64,000 nucleotides of DNA from Arthrobacter sp. EpRS71 (GTDB taxonomy: Bacteria > Actinomycetota > Actinomycetes > Actinomycetales > Micrococcaceae). The position numbers were made by a program, and so were the translations under genes. The stretch covers positions 124,001-188,000 of the forward strand of contig NZ_LNUV01000004.1 of the NCBI RefSeq assembly GCF_001512285.1, given 5' to 3'. Shown here one piece after another: positions 1-8,465 of this stretch. How positions within the stretch are numbered: position 1 is the first letter of the stretch; the number at the start of each line of letters is the position of its first letter. The notes under the pieces are model-generated. The model saw only the letters and a list, made by a program, of their open reading frames with translations, ran no database searches and was not told where the DNA came from.

Positions 1-1437
1 GAACTCGGCGCGGGTTTCGCCGAAGAGGGGTCCCAGGAAGTTGTCTGCGTCCGCATAGGAGCCGTTCCAGCCGAGCAGATGCAGGCCCCGGTCCCCGGCA
101 GACTGGACTCTTTGGAGGTAGCCATCCTCCCAGTCGATGGGAACCGGCTTGATGTTGAAGCCGACAGCGACGAGTTGGCGGCTGAGCTCGGCGTAGATCT
201 TTTCCGGTGTGGGCATGTAAGCCCTTGTGGCGTTGAGCGGGTAGTAGAACTTCAGCTCTTCACCCTTGTAGCCGGCCTTCTTCAAGAGCTCCTTCGCTTT
301 CTCCGGGTTGTATCCCAGGGAAGGAGCGTTGTTATTGAAGCCGCTGAGCTTGGGCGGCACGAACTGTGAGGCCTGCGCCGTGTTGTCGATGAAGAACTTG
401 CGGATCAACGTCTCTTTGTCGATCGCCATCTCGATCGCTTGGCGCACTTCGGGCTTTTCCAGTGGTGCAACAGCCTGGTTGATCCCCAAATACATCACCG
501 AGAAGGGGTCGCGCTGGATGATCTGGACACCCTTCTTGACCAGTTGGTCAAACGTCCCTGACGTCACCAGGTCATAGGCGTCGATCTTGCCGTCCAGCAG
601 AGCCTGTTGGCGTGTTTCCGCGCGATCATAGGGAACGAAGTTGATGGTTGCTATCTGGCCCCGGTTGCCCCAGTAGCCCTTGTAGCTGGACAAGGTGAGC
701 CTTGTCTCGTCCCACGCGGTGAATTCGTACGGGCCAGTGCCCACAGGATGGCCGGCGTAAGTGGACATGGCCTGGCCGTTCCGTACCTGGTTGAGGACAT
801 TGGCCTTTTGTGCCTCCAAGGCAGCCGGGGAAGATATTGCGAAGGCCGGCAGAGTCAACGCCTGAAGGAATCCGGTGAAGGGGCGCGTCAGATTGATCTG
901 CACGTCGCTGGCCGAGACCACCTTGCAGTCCTTGAAGATGGAGAACACTGGTTGGTCCGAGTAAGCCTTGAAGACACTTTGGAAAGAAATGCCGGGTGCC
1001 TGGTTCCGGAGTTCCTCTGGAAAGGTGAACCATCGGTTGAAGTTGGCGCATACTGCGGTTGCATCCAGGGGAGTGCCGTCGTGAAAGGTCACACCGGAGC
1101 GGAGCGTGAAGTCGTAGCTCAGCCCGTTGTTGCTGTCTTTCCACTCCGTGGCGAGGAGGGGAGTCGTTTGCCCTGTTTCTCCATCCACCCCCACCAGTCC
1201 TTCAAGGACCTGGCGGGTGACGCGGTACGACTCGGAATCCGCGGTCATGGCGGGATCCAGGCCCAAGGGCATGGACGCTGTGCCGAAATTGAAGGTTGCC
1301 GTCGGTTCAACCGCGGGGGAGCTGCCGGTGGACGACGACGGCGACGGACCAGGGGTTCCGGTGCACCCTGCCAGCCCCAAAGCCAGGACGGCCGCTCCGA
1401 ACTGCATGCCCAGGCGCCGCATTTTGCTGCTTGCCAC
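1..1437 (-). CDS. ABC transporter family 5 substrate-binding lipoprotein (3' end outside window)
   Basis: Extracellular solute-binding protein of the oligopeptide/dipeptide/nickel type (SBP_bac_5), which would deliver a ligand to an ABC importer. 479 codons are visible and the frame runs off the left edge, so the C-terminus is missing. I chose GTG at 1437 because GAGGGGA lies 6 nt upstream; an in-frame ATG at 1422 is the alternative. The N-terminus is a lipoprotein signal with lipobox LAGC (Cys25), followed by a Ser/Pro-rich linker. The mature part shows typical family segments: GLDPAMTADSESYRVTRQVLEGL near residue 60, WKDSNNGLSYDFTLRSGVTFHDG near 100 and GTGPYEFTAW. A possible -10 (TAGACT) lies at 1501-1496. 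The ligand cannot be told from sequence. No permease or ATPase gene is inside the window; they may lie beyond the left edge. Confidence 0.9.
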   Translation of the reverse strand, partial: MASSKMRRLGMQFGAAVLALGLAGCTGTPGPSPSSSTGSSPAVEPTATFNFGTASMPLGLDPAMTADSESYRVTRQVLEGLVGVDGETGQTTPLLATEWKDSNNGLSYDFTLRSGVTFHDGTPLDATAVCANFNRWFTFPEELRNQAPGISFQSVFKAYSDQPVFSIFKDCKVVSASDVQINLTRPFTGFLQALTLPAFAISSPAALEAQKANVLNQVRNGQAMSTYAGHPVGTGPYEFTAWDETRLTLSSYKGYWGNRGQIATINFVPYDRAETRQQALLDGKIDAYDLVTSGTFDQLVKKGVQIIQRDPFSVMYLGINQAVAPLEKPEVRQAIEMAIDKETLIRKFFIDNTAQASQFVPPKLSGFNNNAPSLGYNPEKAKELLKKAGYKGEELKFYYPLNATRAYMPTPEKIYAELSRQLVAVGFNIKPVPIDWEDGYLQRVQSAGDRGLHLLGWNGSYADADNFLGPLFGETRAEF

Positions 1438-1565
1438 TCGTGTCCCCTCAAGCCGGTTGGAAGTGCTGTGGCCGGCTTCGGCCAGACCGCATTCCAGTCT
1501 AGTTGAACGTCCTGAGTGCCCTTCCCAGCGCACTTTCAGGAGGTCCCCGGCTGCTTGAGGACAGA

Positions 1566-1594
1566 AATACCCCCGGCCTGCAGCCGGGGGTATT
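1566..1594 (-). terminator. Intrinsic terminator of tRNA-Leu
   Basis: A perfect 12-bp stem (1566-1577 with 1583-1594) closes a 5-nt loop. Read on the minus strand it starts 10 nt after the tRNA-Leu 3' end and is followed by a T-rich stretch. Confidence 0.75.
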
Positions 1595-1604
1595 CATGTA
1601 GCTG

Positions 1605-1686
1605 TGCGCAAGGGGGGACTTGAACCCCCACGCCCGAAGGCACAGGAACCTAAATCCTGCGTGTCTGCCAATTTCACCACTCGCGC
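1605..1686 (-). tRNA. tRNA-Leu (anticodon TAG)
   Basis: On the minus strand the sequence folds as an 82-nt class II tRNA. The acceptor arm GCGCGAG pairs with CTTGCGC, the anticodon arm CAGGA/TCCTG encloses loop TTTAGGT (anticodon TAG), there is a long variable arm, and the T arm carries GGTTCAAGTCC. The discriminator base is A and CCA is not encoded. The gene lies between bcp and the substrate-binding protein gene, all on the minus strand. Confidence 0.95.
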
Positions 1687-1749
1687 TGGCAGGCAATCCG
1701 ACCGTCTGAAGGGACGGTGGCTGCCATATACCGGCCTCCAGTGTACCCG

Positions 1750-2223
1750 TTACTTGTCCAGCTGGAGATCCCGCCGGAGTTTGGCAACGTGCCCGGTGGC
1801 GCGCACGTTGTATTGGGCAAGGGAAATCTTTCCATCGGGATCAACCACAAAGGTGGATCTGATCAATCCCATGTAGCTGCGCCCGTAGTTTTTCTTCTCG
1901 CCCCATGCCCCATATGCCTCGGCGACGGCGTGGTCCTCATCCGAGAGTAACCGGAAGGTCAGCTGTTCTTCTTCGTGGAACGCCGCGAGTGCCTTGACGG
2001 GATCGGGGGAGACGCCGACAACCTCGTATCCGGCAGCCTGCAGGGATCCCAGCGTGTCGCGGAAATCGCATGCTTCCTTGGTGCACCCGGGCGTGGAAGC
2101 AGCGGGATAGAAATAGAGGATGGTTTTACGTTCGTGGAGGTCCGACAAGCTCACGCTTTTACCGGTTTCATCCTGAAGTGTGAAGTCCGGGGCGACGTCT
2201 CCCGGGATAAGTCGTTCAGCCAA
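1750..2223 (-). CDS. bcp: Thioredoxin-dependent thiol peroxidase, Bcp/PrxQ family peroxiredoxin
   Basis: Cytoplasmic peroxidase that reduces hydrogen peroxide and organic hydroperoxides using thioredoxin. I place the start at TTG 2223 because AAGGAG lies 6 nt upstream, giving 157 residues, the usual family size; a longer reading frame exists but lacks a ribosome-binding site. The active-site segment PAASTPGCTKEACDFRD holds the peroxidatic Cys47 and a second Cys52, the spacing of atypical two-cysteine Bcp/PrxQ enzymes. The segments GDVAPDFTL and YGRSYMGLIRSTFVVDPDGKI are also family hallmarks. It is divergent from the MarR-type gene, with 84 bp between the two starts; a redox link between them is only a guess. 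Confidence 0.93.
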   Translation of the reverse strand: MAERLIPGDVAPDFTLQDETGKSVSLSDLHERKTILYFYPAASTPGCTKEACDFRDTLGSLQAAGYEVVGVSPDPVKALAAFHEEEQLTFRLLSDEDHAVAEAYGAWGEKKNYGRSYMGLIRSTFVVDPDGKISLAQYNVRATGHVAKLRRDLQLDK

Positions 2224-2295
2224 AATGTTCTCCTTGCCAGTGTTCGCGATTTTCCAGTTTAGTGGGAGAAGCCGCGCCCTCACCCCTTCGACGCA

Positions 2296-2301
2296 TATAC
2301 T
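2296..2301 (+). promoter_or_regulatory. -10 box (TATACT) of a leaderless MarR-family gene
   Basis: TATACT ends 6 nt before ATG 2308, so transcription is predicted to start on the A of the start codon. No Shine-Dalgarno sequence precedes the ATG. No clear -35 is seen. Confidence 0.6.
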
Positions 2302-2307
2302 GTCGGC

Positions 2308-2769
2308 ATGCCAGATATGGAGAGATGGCCCACCACCCGTTTGCTTTCAACAGCCGCGCGCTTGGTGGAAATCTCGTGGAACGAAAAATTGAAGTCCATC
2401 GGCCTGACCCACGCCGGTGTCATTGCGATGCAAGTGTTGGCTGCCAAGGGAGCCATCACCCAGGCAGCTTTGGCCGAACTTGCGCGGGTCAAGGCCCAGA
2501 CCATGGGTACCACCCTCGCAAGGCTTGAACTGCACGGGCATGTCACCCGGCAACGCAGTGATTCAGACCGCCGAAGTCACGTGGTAACCCTGACTGACGC
2601 CGGAATTGAAGCTCTAGCTGAAGCAGTAAAGCTCGAACAGGATGTTTTGTCCCCCGTAGCCGTGGATACCGTCCGGCTGCGCGAGGAACTTAGGATAGTC
2701 GTCCGCGGCCTGGCGGGGTTGCCGGAGCCGGAAGCCCACCAGACCGACACCGACTTGCCCCAGGCCTGA
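2308..2769 (+). CDS. MarR-family winged-helix transcriptional regulator
   Basis: 153-residue DNA-binding protein, probably a homodimer. The segment from about residue 35 to 100 has the MarR helix-turn-helix and wing: ITQAALAELARVKAQTMGTTLARLELHGHVTRQRSDSDRRSHVVTLTDAG. The DxRxxxVxLT wing motif is intact. The C-terminal 25 residues are acidic and Pro-rich and look disordered. The start at 2308 is supported by the leaderless spacing to a -10 box; a second in-frame ATG three codons later cannot be excluded. The gene is divergent from bcp. Its ligand and targets are unknown; many MarR proteins sense phenolics or oxidants. Confidence 0.88.
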   Translation: MPDMERWPTTRLLSTAARLVEISWNEKLKSIGLTHAGVIAMQVLAAKGAITQAALAELARVKAQTMGTTLARLELHGHVTRQRSDSDRRSHVVTLTDAGIEALAEAVKLEQDVLSPVAVDTVRLREELRIVVRGLAGLPEPEAHQTDTDLPQA

Positions 2770-2781
2770 CCTCAGCATGTG

Positions 2782-2809
2782 GCCGGGGTTTCCTTCGGGA
2801 AGCCCCGGC
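2782..2809 (+). terminator. Hairpin after the MarR gene with a C(TTCG)G tetraloop
   Basis: The stem 2782-2793/2798-2809 (12 pairs, one G-T) closes a TTCG tetraloop. There is no T run, so it may work with the neighbouring hairpin at 2818-2859. Confidence 0.55.
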
Positions 2810-2817
2810 ATGGAAAC

Positions 2818-2859
2818 GCTAAAGGCTCCGGATCGTAGATACGATCCGGAGCCTTTAGC
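2818..2859 (-). terminator. 19-bp perfect hairpin between the MarR gene and tRNA-Lys
   Basis: The arms 2818-2836 and 2841-2859 are perfectly complementary with a 4-nt loop. It sits 4 bp after the tRNA-Lys 3' end on the minus strand, and after the MarR gene on the plus strand, so it probably acts in both directions. Confidence 0.7.
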
Positions 2860-2863
2860 TTTA

Positions 2864-2939
2864 TGGTGCACCCCCCGGGACTCGAACCCGGAACCCATTG
2901 ATTAAGAGTCAATTGCTCTGCCAGTTGAGCTAGAGGTGC
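2864..2939 (-). tRNA. tRNA-Lys (anticodon CTT), copy 1
   Basis: 76 nt including an encoded CCA. The acceptor GCACCTC pairs with GGGGTGC, the anticodon loop is CTCTTAA (anticodon CTT) on stem ATTGA/TCAAT, and the T arm has GGTTCGAGTCC. It is identical to the copy at 3135-3210. A -10-like TAGAGT lies upstream on the minus strand at 3007-3002. Confidence 0.97.
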
Positions 2940-3095
2940 AGCTATTGTTTCGGCTTATTCGGGGAATTCGCATTCCCCGTTGACCTCCGCAACGACAAAT
3001 AACTCTACACCACTTTTTTGTGGCCACGGACCATAAAGGGCCATGCGTGATGAACGCCATGTGGTTGCTCTCCTAGAGCGGCATTAAACAACAAG

Positions 3096-3130
3096 AAAGG
3101 CCTTGGAGTGAAATTCACTCCAAGGCCTTT
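3096..3130 (-). terminator. Intrinsic terminator of the second tRNA-Lys
   Basis: A perfect 15-bp stem (3096-3110/3116-3130) with a 5-nt loop lies directly after the tRNA 3' end on the minus strand and is followed by a T-rich tract. Confidence 0.8.
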
Positions 3131-3134
3131 TCCT

Positions 3135-3210
3135 TGGTGCACCCCCCGGGACTCGAACCCGGAACCCATTGATTAAGAGTCAATTGCTCTGCCAGTTGAG
3201 CTAGAGGTGC
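3135..3210 (-). tRNA. tRNA-Lys (anticodon CTT), copy 2
   Basis: Same 76-nt sequence as copy 1, CCA encoded, anticodon CTT. Each copy has its own upstream promoter region and its own downstream hairpin, so they look like two independent transcription units that arose by tandem duplication. Confidence 0.97.
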
Positions 3211-3275
3211 AGCTGTTGATTTGGATCTCACCCGGGAGCTTTTTATTTCCCCGGCGATCTCCGCAACGACATGTA

Positions 3276-3304
3276 ACTCTACACGACTTCCGCCGAAGTG
3301 TGAA
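3276..3304 (-). promoter_or_regulatory. Promoter of tRNA-Lys copy 2
   Basis: On the minus strand TTCACA (3304-3299) and TAGAGT (3281-3276) are 17 bp apart. The same TAGAGT -10 with similar downstream sequence recurs upstream of copy 1 and in the tRNA-Gln promoter at 31643. Confidence 0.65.
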
Positions 3305-3328
3305 ATCCGCAGCTTGTCGCCTCTGGCT

Positions 3329-4507
3329 TCACGGAGCAACCCTCAGAATCAGCGCAAAATCAGGGTTTCTGTTGTTGCTGATGACCCACAGCGTGCCGTC
3401 GGGGGCGCGGGCCACGTCCCTCAGGCGCCCGTATTGTCCTGTGAAGTAGGCCACAGGGGTGCCTGCGGTCTCCCCATCGAGGGGAACCGCCCACAAGCGT
3501 TGGCCGCGAAGCGCGCCCGTGTAGGCCACGCCATCCACAATTTCGAGCCCGCTGGGTGAGGCGTCCGACGTTGACGGCCAGACGACCTTCGCATCGATCA
3601 GGTCGCTGCGTCCCGGCGCGCCCGTCACCGTGGGCCAACCGTAGTTTCCTCCAGGGGTGATCAGGTTCAATTCGTCATCCACGTCCGGGCCGAACTCGCT
3701 TGCCCAGAGCCGTCCGTCACTGTCCCAGGCAAGGCCCTGCACGTTCCGGTGCCCGTAGCTGTATACGGGATTGTTGCCGAAAGGATTTCCCGTGGCCGGA
3801 CGCCCTTCCGGAGTGAGCCGAAGAATCTTGCCACCCAAGGCGTTTGTATCCTGCGGCTGGTCCCGGCGCTGGGAGTCACCGGTACCTACATAGAGGAACC
3901 CATCCGGGCCGAACCTGATCCGGCCGCCGTTATGCGTGGACGCTTTGGGCATTCCGGAGAAGATCACCTCAGCCTCGCCCAAAGCCAGTGAGCCACCCGT
4001 ATCCCCGGTGAGTTTCATGCGGGCAATCCGGTTATCGCCGGGGGCTGTGAAGTAGGCATACAGCCAGCGGTCCGTTGCGAAGTCGGGCGAGAGGGCCAAG
4101 CCCAACAGTCCGCCTTCCCCGCCGGGGTCGACGCCGGGCACCTCGCCTACGGTGGTGGTTTGCTCGTTGCGGATGCTCTTGACTTGGGCGGAATCGCGCT
4201 CGGACACCACAGCTGTGCCATCCGGCAGGAAGACCACCGACCACGGCAGCTGCAGTCCGGCGTCGAGCTTCCGGGTGACTTCCGGAATCTGCGGCGACGC
4301 AGGCGCCGTTTGCCCGGCTCCCGTGGAAGGGGGCCCGGGCGCGGCTGACCCTCCCTGGCTCGTTGATGCCCCAGGTGTTGCCGCCGTGCCGGGCGACGAT
4401 GGACTGCCGGTGCATCCGGTCAGGGCAAGCATCAGGGCGAGCAGGGTAAATGCAAGAGCACGCATCGGGTGCCCGCGCCGTTCCCAAGGGTGCCGGCCTG
4501 TGTTCAT
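3329..4507 (-). CDS. PQQ-dependent aldose sugar dehydrogenase-like lipoprotein (GSDH family)
   Basis: Predicted outer-face lipoprotein with a six-bladed beta-propeller of the glucose/sorbosone dehydrogenase family (soluble GDH / YliI type), which oxidises sugars with PQQ. The N-terminus has a hydrophobic segment and lipobox LTGC (Cys32), then a Ser/Gly/Pro-rich linker to about residue 75. Propeller motifs are clear: LALSPDFATDRWLYAYFT, HNGGRIRFGPDGFLYVGTGD, YSYGHRNVQGLAWDSDGRLWASEFG and LNLITPGGNYGWP. The start at 4507 is uncertain; ATG 4465 would place the signal peptide closer to the N-terminus, and neither has a good ribosome-binding site. The gene is 30 bp downstream of the acidic membrane protein gene on the same strand. 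Substrate, and whether the host makes PQQ, are unknown. Confidence 0.85.
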   Translation of the reverse strand: MNTGRHPWERRGHPMRALAFTLLALMLALTGCTGSPSSPGTAATPGASTSQGGSAAPGPPSTGAGQTAPASPQIPEVTRKLDAGLQLPWSVVFLPDGTAVVSERDSAQVKSIRNEQTTTVGEVPGVDPGGEGGLLGLALSPDFATDRWLYAYFTAPGDNRIARMKLTGDTGGSLALGEAEVIFSGMPKASTHNGGRIRFGPDGFLYVGTGDSQRRDQPQDTNALGGKILRLTPEGRPATGNPFGNNPVYSYGHRNVQGLAWDSDGRLWASEFGPDVDDELNLITPGGNYGWPTVTGAPGRSDLIDAKVVWPSTSDASPSGLEIVDGVAYTGALRGQRLWAVPLDGETAGTPVAYFTGQYGRLRDVARAPDGTLWVISNNRNPDFALILRVAP

Positions 4508-4537
4508 GGCTGCTGGATTCCTGCCGCGCGATGGGAC

Positions 4538-5539
4538 TCAGTGCCTGCTGCGGCGGGGTGGCCGGAAACCGGCAGCTTCGGCGTGCGCGGACGATTCGAA
4601 CCACACATCAGCGGCAGCCTCGTCATAGCCCGCAGTGTCTTCGTCGTGGTACGTCATGGCAGATGCGCTGGCCTTGACGGGATAGGCGTCCCCTGGTGCG
4701 CTGGAAGATCCTGTGCCGTACGGGTGCTCGACGGCCAAATGACCCGAACCGGCCGAATCTTCGGCCGCAGCGGATTCGGCGCCCGGAAGGGTGGGTGCAT
4801 GTGCGTCGGTGTACTCGTGGTGATGAACCGGGGTGCCGTTGGCATCGGTCCACGACGATTCCCACTCTGCCTTATCCGCTGCCGCATCCGCGCCTGATGA
4901 CTCGCTGGCCACTGCCGGATCGGGCGTGGGCTCGGAGGTTGCCGCGGCGGAACCTGCGTCCCAGTCGTCAACATCGCCGGCGTCGGCTGCATGGACCTTT
5001 GCTTCAGTGTCCACTCGCGGTTCATCCACCACTGGTTCGTCGATCACAGGTTCGGCAACTGTGGGGGTTGCGATAACGGGTTCCGCAACGGTCAATCCTG
5101 GTGTTGGCTCCGGCTGAACATGAGAGTCGACTACTGCCGGTGCGTCGTCGACGGCGGTCCGTGGCTCTGCCTCCACATCAGCTGTGGCGGGGGAGGCCTC
5201 GGAGTTTCCTTCGGAAGCGGCGGGTGCTGAAGGGGCGGGTTCCTTGGTGTCAGGTTCGTCGACCTTCGGGCCGCTGCCCTCGGCGGCTGCCTTACCGAGG
5301 TTGGTCACACCCGCCAAACCTGCCACGCCTGCTGCGACCACACCGGCATCAGGCACAGAGGCAGAGTTGCTGGGCGACGTCGCAGCCGGGGGAGTAGCGC
5401 CGGAAAGCTCTCCGGGGCGAACATCGGCGGTGGTTTGGCTTGAGGTGGAATCGGTATTCCGCGTCTTGTTGCGGTTCATCAGCCACCAAACAATAGCAAC
5501 GACCAAAACAATGACAATGACCCAAATAATCCAGTCCAT
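4538..5539 (-). CDS. Hypothetical acidic, Ala/Pro/Glu-rich membrane-anchored protein
   Basis: 333 residues, function not recognised. Residues 2-21 form one strongly hydrophobic helix followed by the basic stretch NRNKTR, which predicts an N-out/C-in single-span anchor with a cytoplasmic tail. The rest is low in complexity: many Ala, Glu, Asp, Pro, Ser and Val, with an imperfect VAEPVI/VDEPVV repeat near residues 155-175, so it is probably mostly disordered. The C-terminal 40 residues are more ordered and aromatic (AMTYHDEDTAGYDEAAADVWFESSAHAEAAGFRPPRRSRH) and may be the conserved part. Start ATG 5539 has AGAAGGG 9 nt upstream. It may be cotranscribed with the downstream sugar dehydrogenase gene. 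Confidence 0.75.
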   Translation of the reverse strand: MDWIIWVIVIVLVVAIVWWLMNRNKTRNTDSTSSQTTADVRPGELSGATPPAATSPSNSASVPDAGVVAAGVAGLAGVTNLGKAAAEGSGPKVDEPDTKEPAPSAPAASEGNSEASPATADVEAEPRTAVDDAPAVVDSHVQPEPTPGLTVAEPVIATPTVAEPVIDEPVVDEPRVDTEAKVHAADAGDVDDWDAGSAAATSEPTPDPAVASESSGADAAADKAEWESSWTDANGTPVHHHEYTDAHAPTLPGAESAAAEDSAGSGHLAVEHPYGTGSSSAPGDAYPVKASASAMTYHDEDTAGYDEAAADVWFESSAHAEAAGFRPPRRSRH

Positions 5540-5707
5540 GGTTGGAGGCCCTTCTGCTCACTGGGGTGCAGCTCGTGGTAATCCCGACGTTACGTGCCTG
5601 CTAATGGGCTGTCCAGCGTTTGACCTGCTGCTTCGCTCGAAATATCAGCTTCCTGTCTATGTGGGGGTCGGGAATAATTCCGGTGCCGGTAATTTCTTTG
5701 AGTCGCT

Positions 5708-5713
5708 TAGTCT
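5708..5713 (+). promoter_or_regulatory. -10 box (TAGTCT) of the leaderless LysR-family gene
   Basis: TAGTCT is followed by 6 nt and then ATG 5720. There is no Shine-Dalgarno sequence. The 5540-5719 interval otherwise shows nothing I can assign. Confidence 0.55.
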
Positions 5714-5719
5714 GGCTCC

Positions 5720-6640
5720 ATGGACTTCAAAAGGCTGCAGATTCTGCGCGAATTGGCGGACCGGCAAAGTGTTGGCGCCACCGCCGAGGCCTTGAATGTC
5801 ACGGCCTCGGCGGTTTCGCAGCAGCTCAAAACACTGCAGGCAGAGATCGGCGTCGTCCTGGTGGAGAAGGTGGGCCGCGGCGTTCAGCTGACCGAAGCCG
5901 GGCTGGCCATGGCAGCGGCGGCCTCGGATATCGCTACGGCCATGGCAAGGGCAGAGTCCACCCTTGACACCTACCGGAGAGGCTGGCAAACACGGGTCTC
6001 CGCAGCCTTCTTTCCCAGTGCCGCGGAAATGCTGCTTCCAGGGGTGCTGCACCGTGTTGCCTCCATGGACGGGCTGAGCTTCGATGCTCATTTCGAGGAC
6101 CCGGGAACCGCCCACTTCGCCCCGCTGGTGGCGGATTACGACATTGTTCTGGCGCACAGCGTGGACGGGCCGGAGGTTTTTGCCAGGAGGGGCCTGACGG
6201 TGGTGCCGCTTTTGGAAGAAGCGCTGGACGTTGCCATGCCCGCTGGTCATCCCCTGGCCGCCAAGGCGCGGCTCAGCCCCCAGGACGTGGTGGACTACCC
6301 GTGGATCGGCGTACCGGAGGGATTCCCCTTCGATACAGTGCTTCGCCAAATCGAACTCCATGCCGGCAGGCAAGCCTTGAGGGGGCAGCGGTACCCGGAC
6401 CTGAGGGTGCTTGAGGCCCTGGTGGGAGCAGGGCACGGTATTTGCCTCCTGCCGCGGTACACGGCCCGGGCCAGTGCGCGGCGGGGGCTCGTACTTCGGC
6501 CTCTCGATGAGGTAAAAGCCAGCAGAAGCATTGTGGCGTTGTCCCGGCAGGAGGTCGCCGCGAGAGGCACCATCGCCATCGTCCTGGACATGCTTAAGAG
6601 TGAAGCTGCGGCCATCGCCAAGGAACTTAACGAGTCATAG
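5720..6640 (+). CDS. LysR-family transcriptional regulator
   Basis: 306-residue LysR-type regulator. Residues 1-60 form the winged helix-turn-helix (LQILRELADRQSVGATAEALNVTASAVSQQLKTLQAEIGVVLVEKVGRGVQLTEAG). Residues about 90-295 match the periplasmic-binding-protein-like effector domain. It lies 38 bp upstream of ilvD on the same strand, but ilvD has its own -10 box overlapping this gap, so cotranscription is optional. A role in branched-chain amino acid control is suggested only by position; the family is not diagnostic. LysR proteins often act on a divergent neighbour, and here the divergent gene is the acidic membrane protein. Confidence 0.9.
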   Translation: MDFKRLQILRELADRQSVGATAEALNVTASAVSQQLKTLQAEIGVVLVEKVGRGVQLTEAGLAMAAAASDIATAMARAESTLDTYRRGWQTRVSAAFFPSAAEMLLPGVLHRVASMDGLSFDAHFEDPGTAHFAPLVADYDIVLAHSVDGPEVFARRGLTVVPLLEEALDVAMPAGHPLAAKARLSPQDVVDYPWIGVPEGFPFDTVLRQIELHAGRQALRGQRYPDLRVLEALVGAGHGICLLPRYTARASARRGLVLRPLDEVKASRSIVALSRQEVAARGTIAIVLDMLKSEAAAIAKELNES

Positions 6641-6665
6641 AGCGTTGGTAGTTGCCCGGTGCACA

Positions 6666-6671
6666 TAGACT
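6666..6671 (+). promoter_or_regulatory. -10 box (TAGACT) of leaderless ilvD
   Basis: TAGACT is followed by 7 nt and ATG 6679, which predicts an mRNA with 0-1 nt of leader. No ribosome-binding site is present. Confidence 0.55.
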
Positions 6672-6678
6672 TTGGACC

Positions 6679-8400
6679 ATGAGTGACACCACCCAGATTG
6701 CGACAGATAACACGCCGGACATCAAACCCCGCAGCCGGGTGGTGACCGACGGCATTCACGCAGCACCGGCCCGTGGCATGTTCCGCGCGGTGGGCATGGG
6801 CGACGAGGACTTCGCCAAGCCCCAAATTGGTGTCGCCAGTTCGTGGAACGAGATCACCCCCTGCAACCTTTCCCTGAACCGACTTGCCCAGGGCGCTAAG
6901 GAAGGGGTCCACGCCGGCGGCGGCTTCCCGATGCAGTTCGGCACCATCTCCGTCTCTGACGGCATTTCCATGGGCCACGAGGGCATGCACTTCTCCCTGG
7001 TCTCCCGTGAGGTGATCGCGGACTCCGTGGAAACCGTGATGCAGGCCGAGCGCATCGATGGCTCGGTGCTCCTGGCCGGCTGTGACAAGTCCCTCCCGGG
7101 CATGCTCATGGCTGCCGCCCGCCTGGATCTCGCATCGGTCTTCCTGTACGCAGGCTCCATCATGCCGGGCTGGGTCAAGCTTGAAGACGGCTCGGAGAAG
7201 GAAGTTACCCTCATTGATGCCTTCGAAGCGGTGGGTGCCTGTGCCGCCGGCAAAATGAGCATGGAAGACCTTACCCGTATCGAAAAGGCCATCTGTCCCG
7301 GCGAAGGCGCCTGTGGCGGGATGTACACGGCCAACACCATGGCGTGCATCGGTGAGGCCCTGGGCATGTCCCTCCCGGGTTCAGCCGCCCCACCGTCGGC
7401 AGACCGCCGTCGTGATGATTTTGCCCGCAAGTCCGGCGAAGCGGTGGTAAACCTGCTGCGCCTGGGCATCACGGCCCGCGACATCATGACCAAAAAAGCC
7501 TTCGAGAACGCCATTGCCGTCACCATGGCGTTCGGTGGTTCCACCAACGCCGTGCTGCACCTGCTCGCGATCGCCCGCGAAGCCGAAGTTGAGCTGACGC
7601 TGGACGACTTCAACCGCATCGGCGACAAAATCCCGCATCTGGGGGACCTCAAGCCTTTCGGCCGCTACGTCATGACGGACGTCGACAAGATTGGCGGTGT
7701 GCCGGTCATCATGAAGGCACTGCTCGACGCCGGACTGCTGCACGGTGACTGCCTCACCGTTACCGGCAAGACCCTCGCTGAAAACCTTGCCTCGATCAAC
7801 CCGCCGGACCTTGATGGCAAAATCCTCCGCGCCTTGGACAACCCGATCCACAAGACCGGTGGCATCACCATCCTTCACGGTTCCATGGCCCCCGAAGGCG
7901 CAGTAGTGAAGAGCGCCGGCTTCGATGCGGACCTTTTTGAGGGAACGGCCCGGGTCTTCGAGCGTGAGCAGGGCGCCCTCAGCGCGTTGGATAACGGGGA
8001 AATCAGCAAGGGCGACGTCGTGGTCATCCGCTATGAAGGCCCCAAGGGTGGCCCGGGCATGCGCGAAATGCTGGCCATCACCGGAGCCATTAAGGGCGCA
8101 GGCCTTGGCAAGGATGTGCTGCTGCTGACCGATGGCCGGTTCTCGGGTGGCACAACAGGTTTGTGCATTGGCCACGTTGCTCCTGAAGCCGTAGACGGTG
8201 GTCCTATTGCCTTCGTGAAGGACGGCGACCGCATTCGTGTGGACATCGCCGCACGTTCCTTCGACCTCCTGGTGGACGATGCCGAACTCGAAGCCCGCAA
8301 GGTGGGGTGGGAGCCGCTGCCTGCCAAGTTCACCAAGGGCGTGTTGGCCAAGTACGCCAAGCTGGTTCACAGTGCCTCCACCGGGGCCTACTGCGGATAA
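6679..8400 (+). CDS. ilvD: Dihydroxy-acid dehydratase
   Basis: Fe-S enzyme that converts 2,3-dihydroxyisovalerate and 2,3-dihydroxy-3-methylvalerate to the 2-keto acids of valine and isoleucine. 573 residues, normal length. The three conserved cysteines are visible: Cys62 (EITPCNL), Cys135 ([11 protein letters not shown]) and Cys212 ([14 protein letters not shown]). The C-terminal [19 protein letters not shown] segment is also typical. I start at ATG 6679 rather than an upstream in-frame codon because the family N-terminus ([23 protein letters not shown]) begins soon after and the -10 box is correctly spaced. The gene is separated from ilvBNC by a hairpin and the ilv leader, so it is its own transcription unit. 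Confidence 0.97.
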   Translation: MSDTTQIATDNTPDIKPRSRVVTDGIHAAPARGMFRAVGMGDEDFAKPQIGVASSWNEITPCNLSLNRLAQGAKEGVHAGGGFPMQFGTISVSDGISMGHEGMHFSLVSREVIADSVETVMQAERIDGSVLLAGCDKSLPGMLMAAARLDLASVFLYAGSIMPGWVKLEDGSEKEVTLIDAFEAVGACAAGKMSMEDLTRIEKAICPGEGACGGMYTANTMACIGEALGMSLPGSAAPPSADRRRDDFARKSGEAVVNLLRLGITARDIMTKKAFENAIAVTMAFGGSTNAVLHLLAIAREAEVELTLDDFNRIGDKIPHLGDLKPFGRYVMTDVDKIGGVPVIMKALLDAGLLHGDCLTVTGKTLAENLASINPPDLDGKILRALDNPIHKTGGITILHGSMAPEGAVVKSAGFDADLFEGTARVFEREQGALSALDNGEISKGDVVVIRYEGPKGGPGMREMLAITGAIKGAGLGKDVLLLTDGRFSGGTTGLCIGHVAPEAVDGGPIAFVKDGDRIRVDIAARSFDLLVDDAELEARKVGWEPLPAKFTKGVLAKYAKLVHSASTGAYCG

Positions 8401-8410
8401 TTCCTGCTGA

Positions 8411-8438
8411 ACGCCGGCTGTCACGAGACGGCCGGCGT
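8411..8438 (+). terminator. Hairpin after ilvD
   Basis: ACGCCGGC pairs with GCCGGCGT, and the stem continues through GTC/GAC to an ACGA tetraloop (12 pairs with one wobble). There is no T run, so it may be a weak terminator or an mRNA 3' end stabiliser. Confidence 0.45.
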
Positions 8439-8465
8439 CCGGCAGGCGGACATCACTGTCCAAAT

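Noticed and set aside
607-1506. 299-codon plus-strand frame over the substrate-binding protein
   Set aside because: The minus strand encodes a full family match with lipobox; the plus frame has no recognisable motif.
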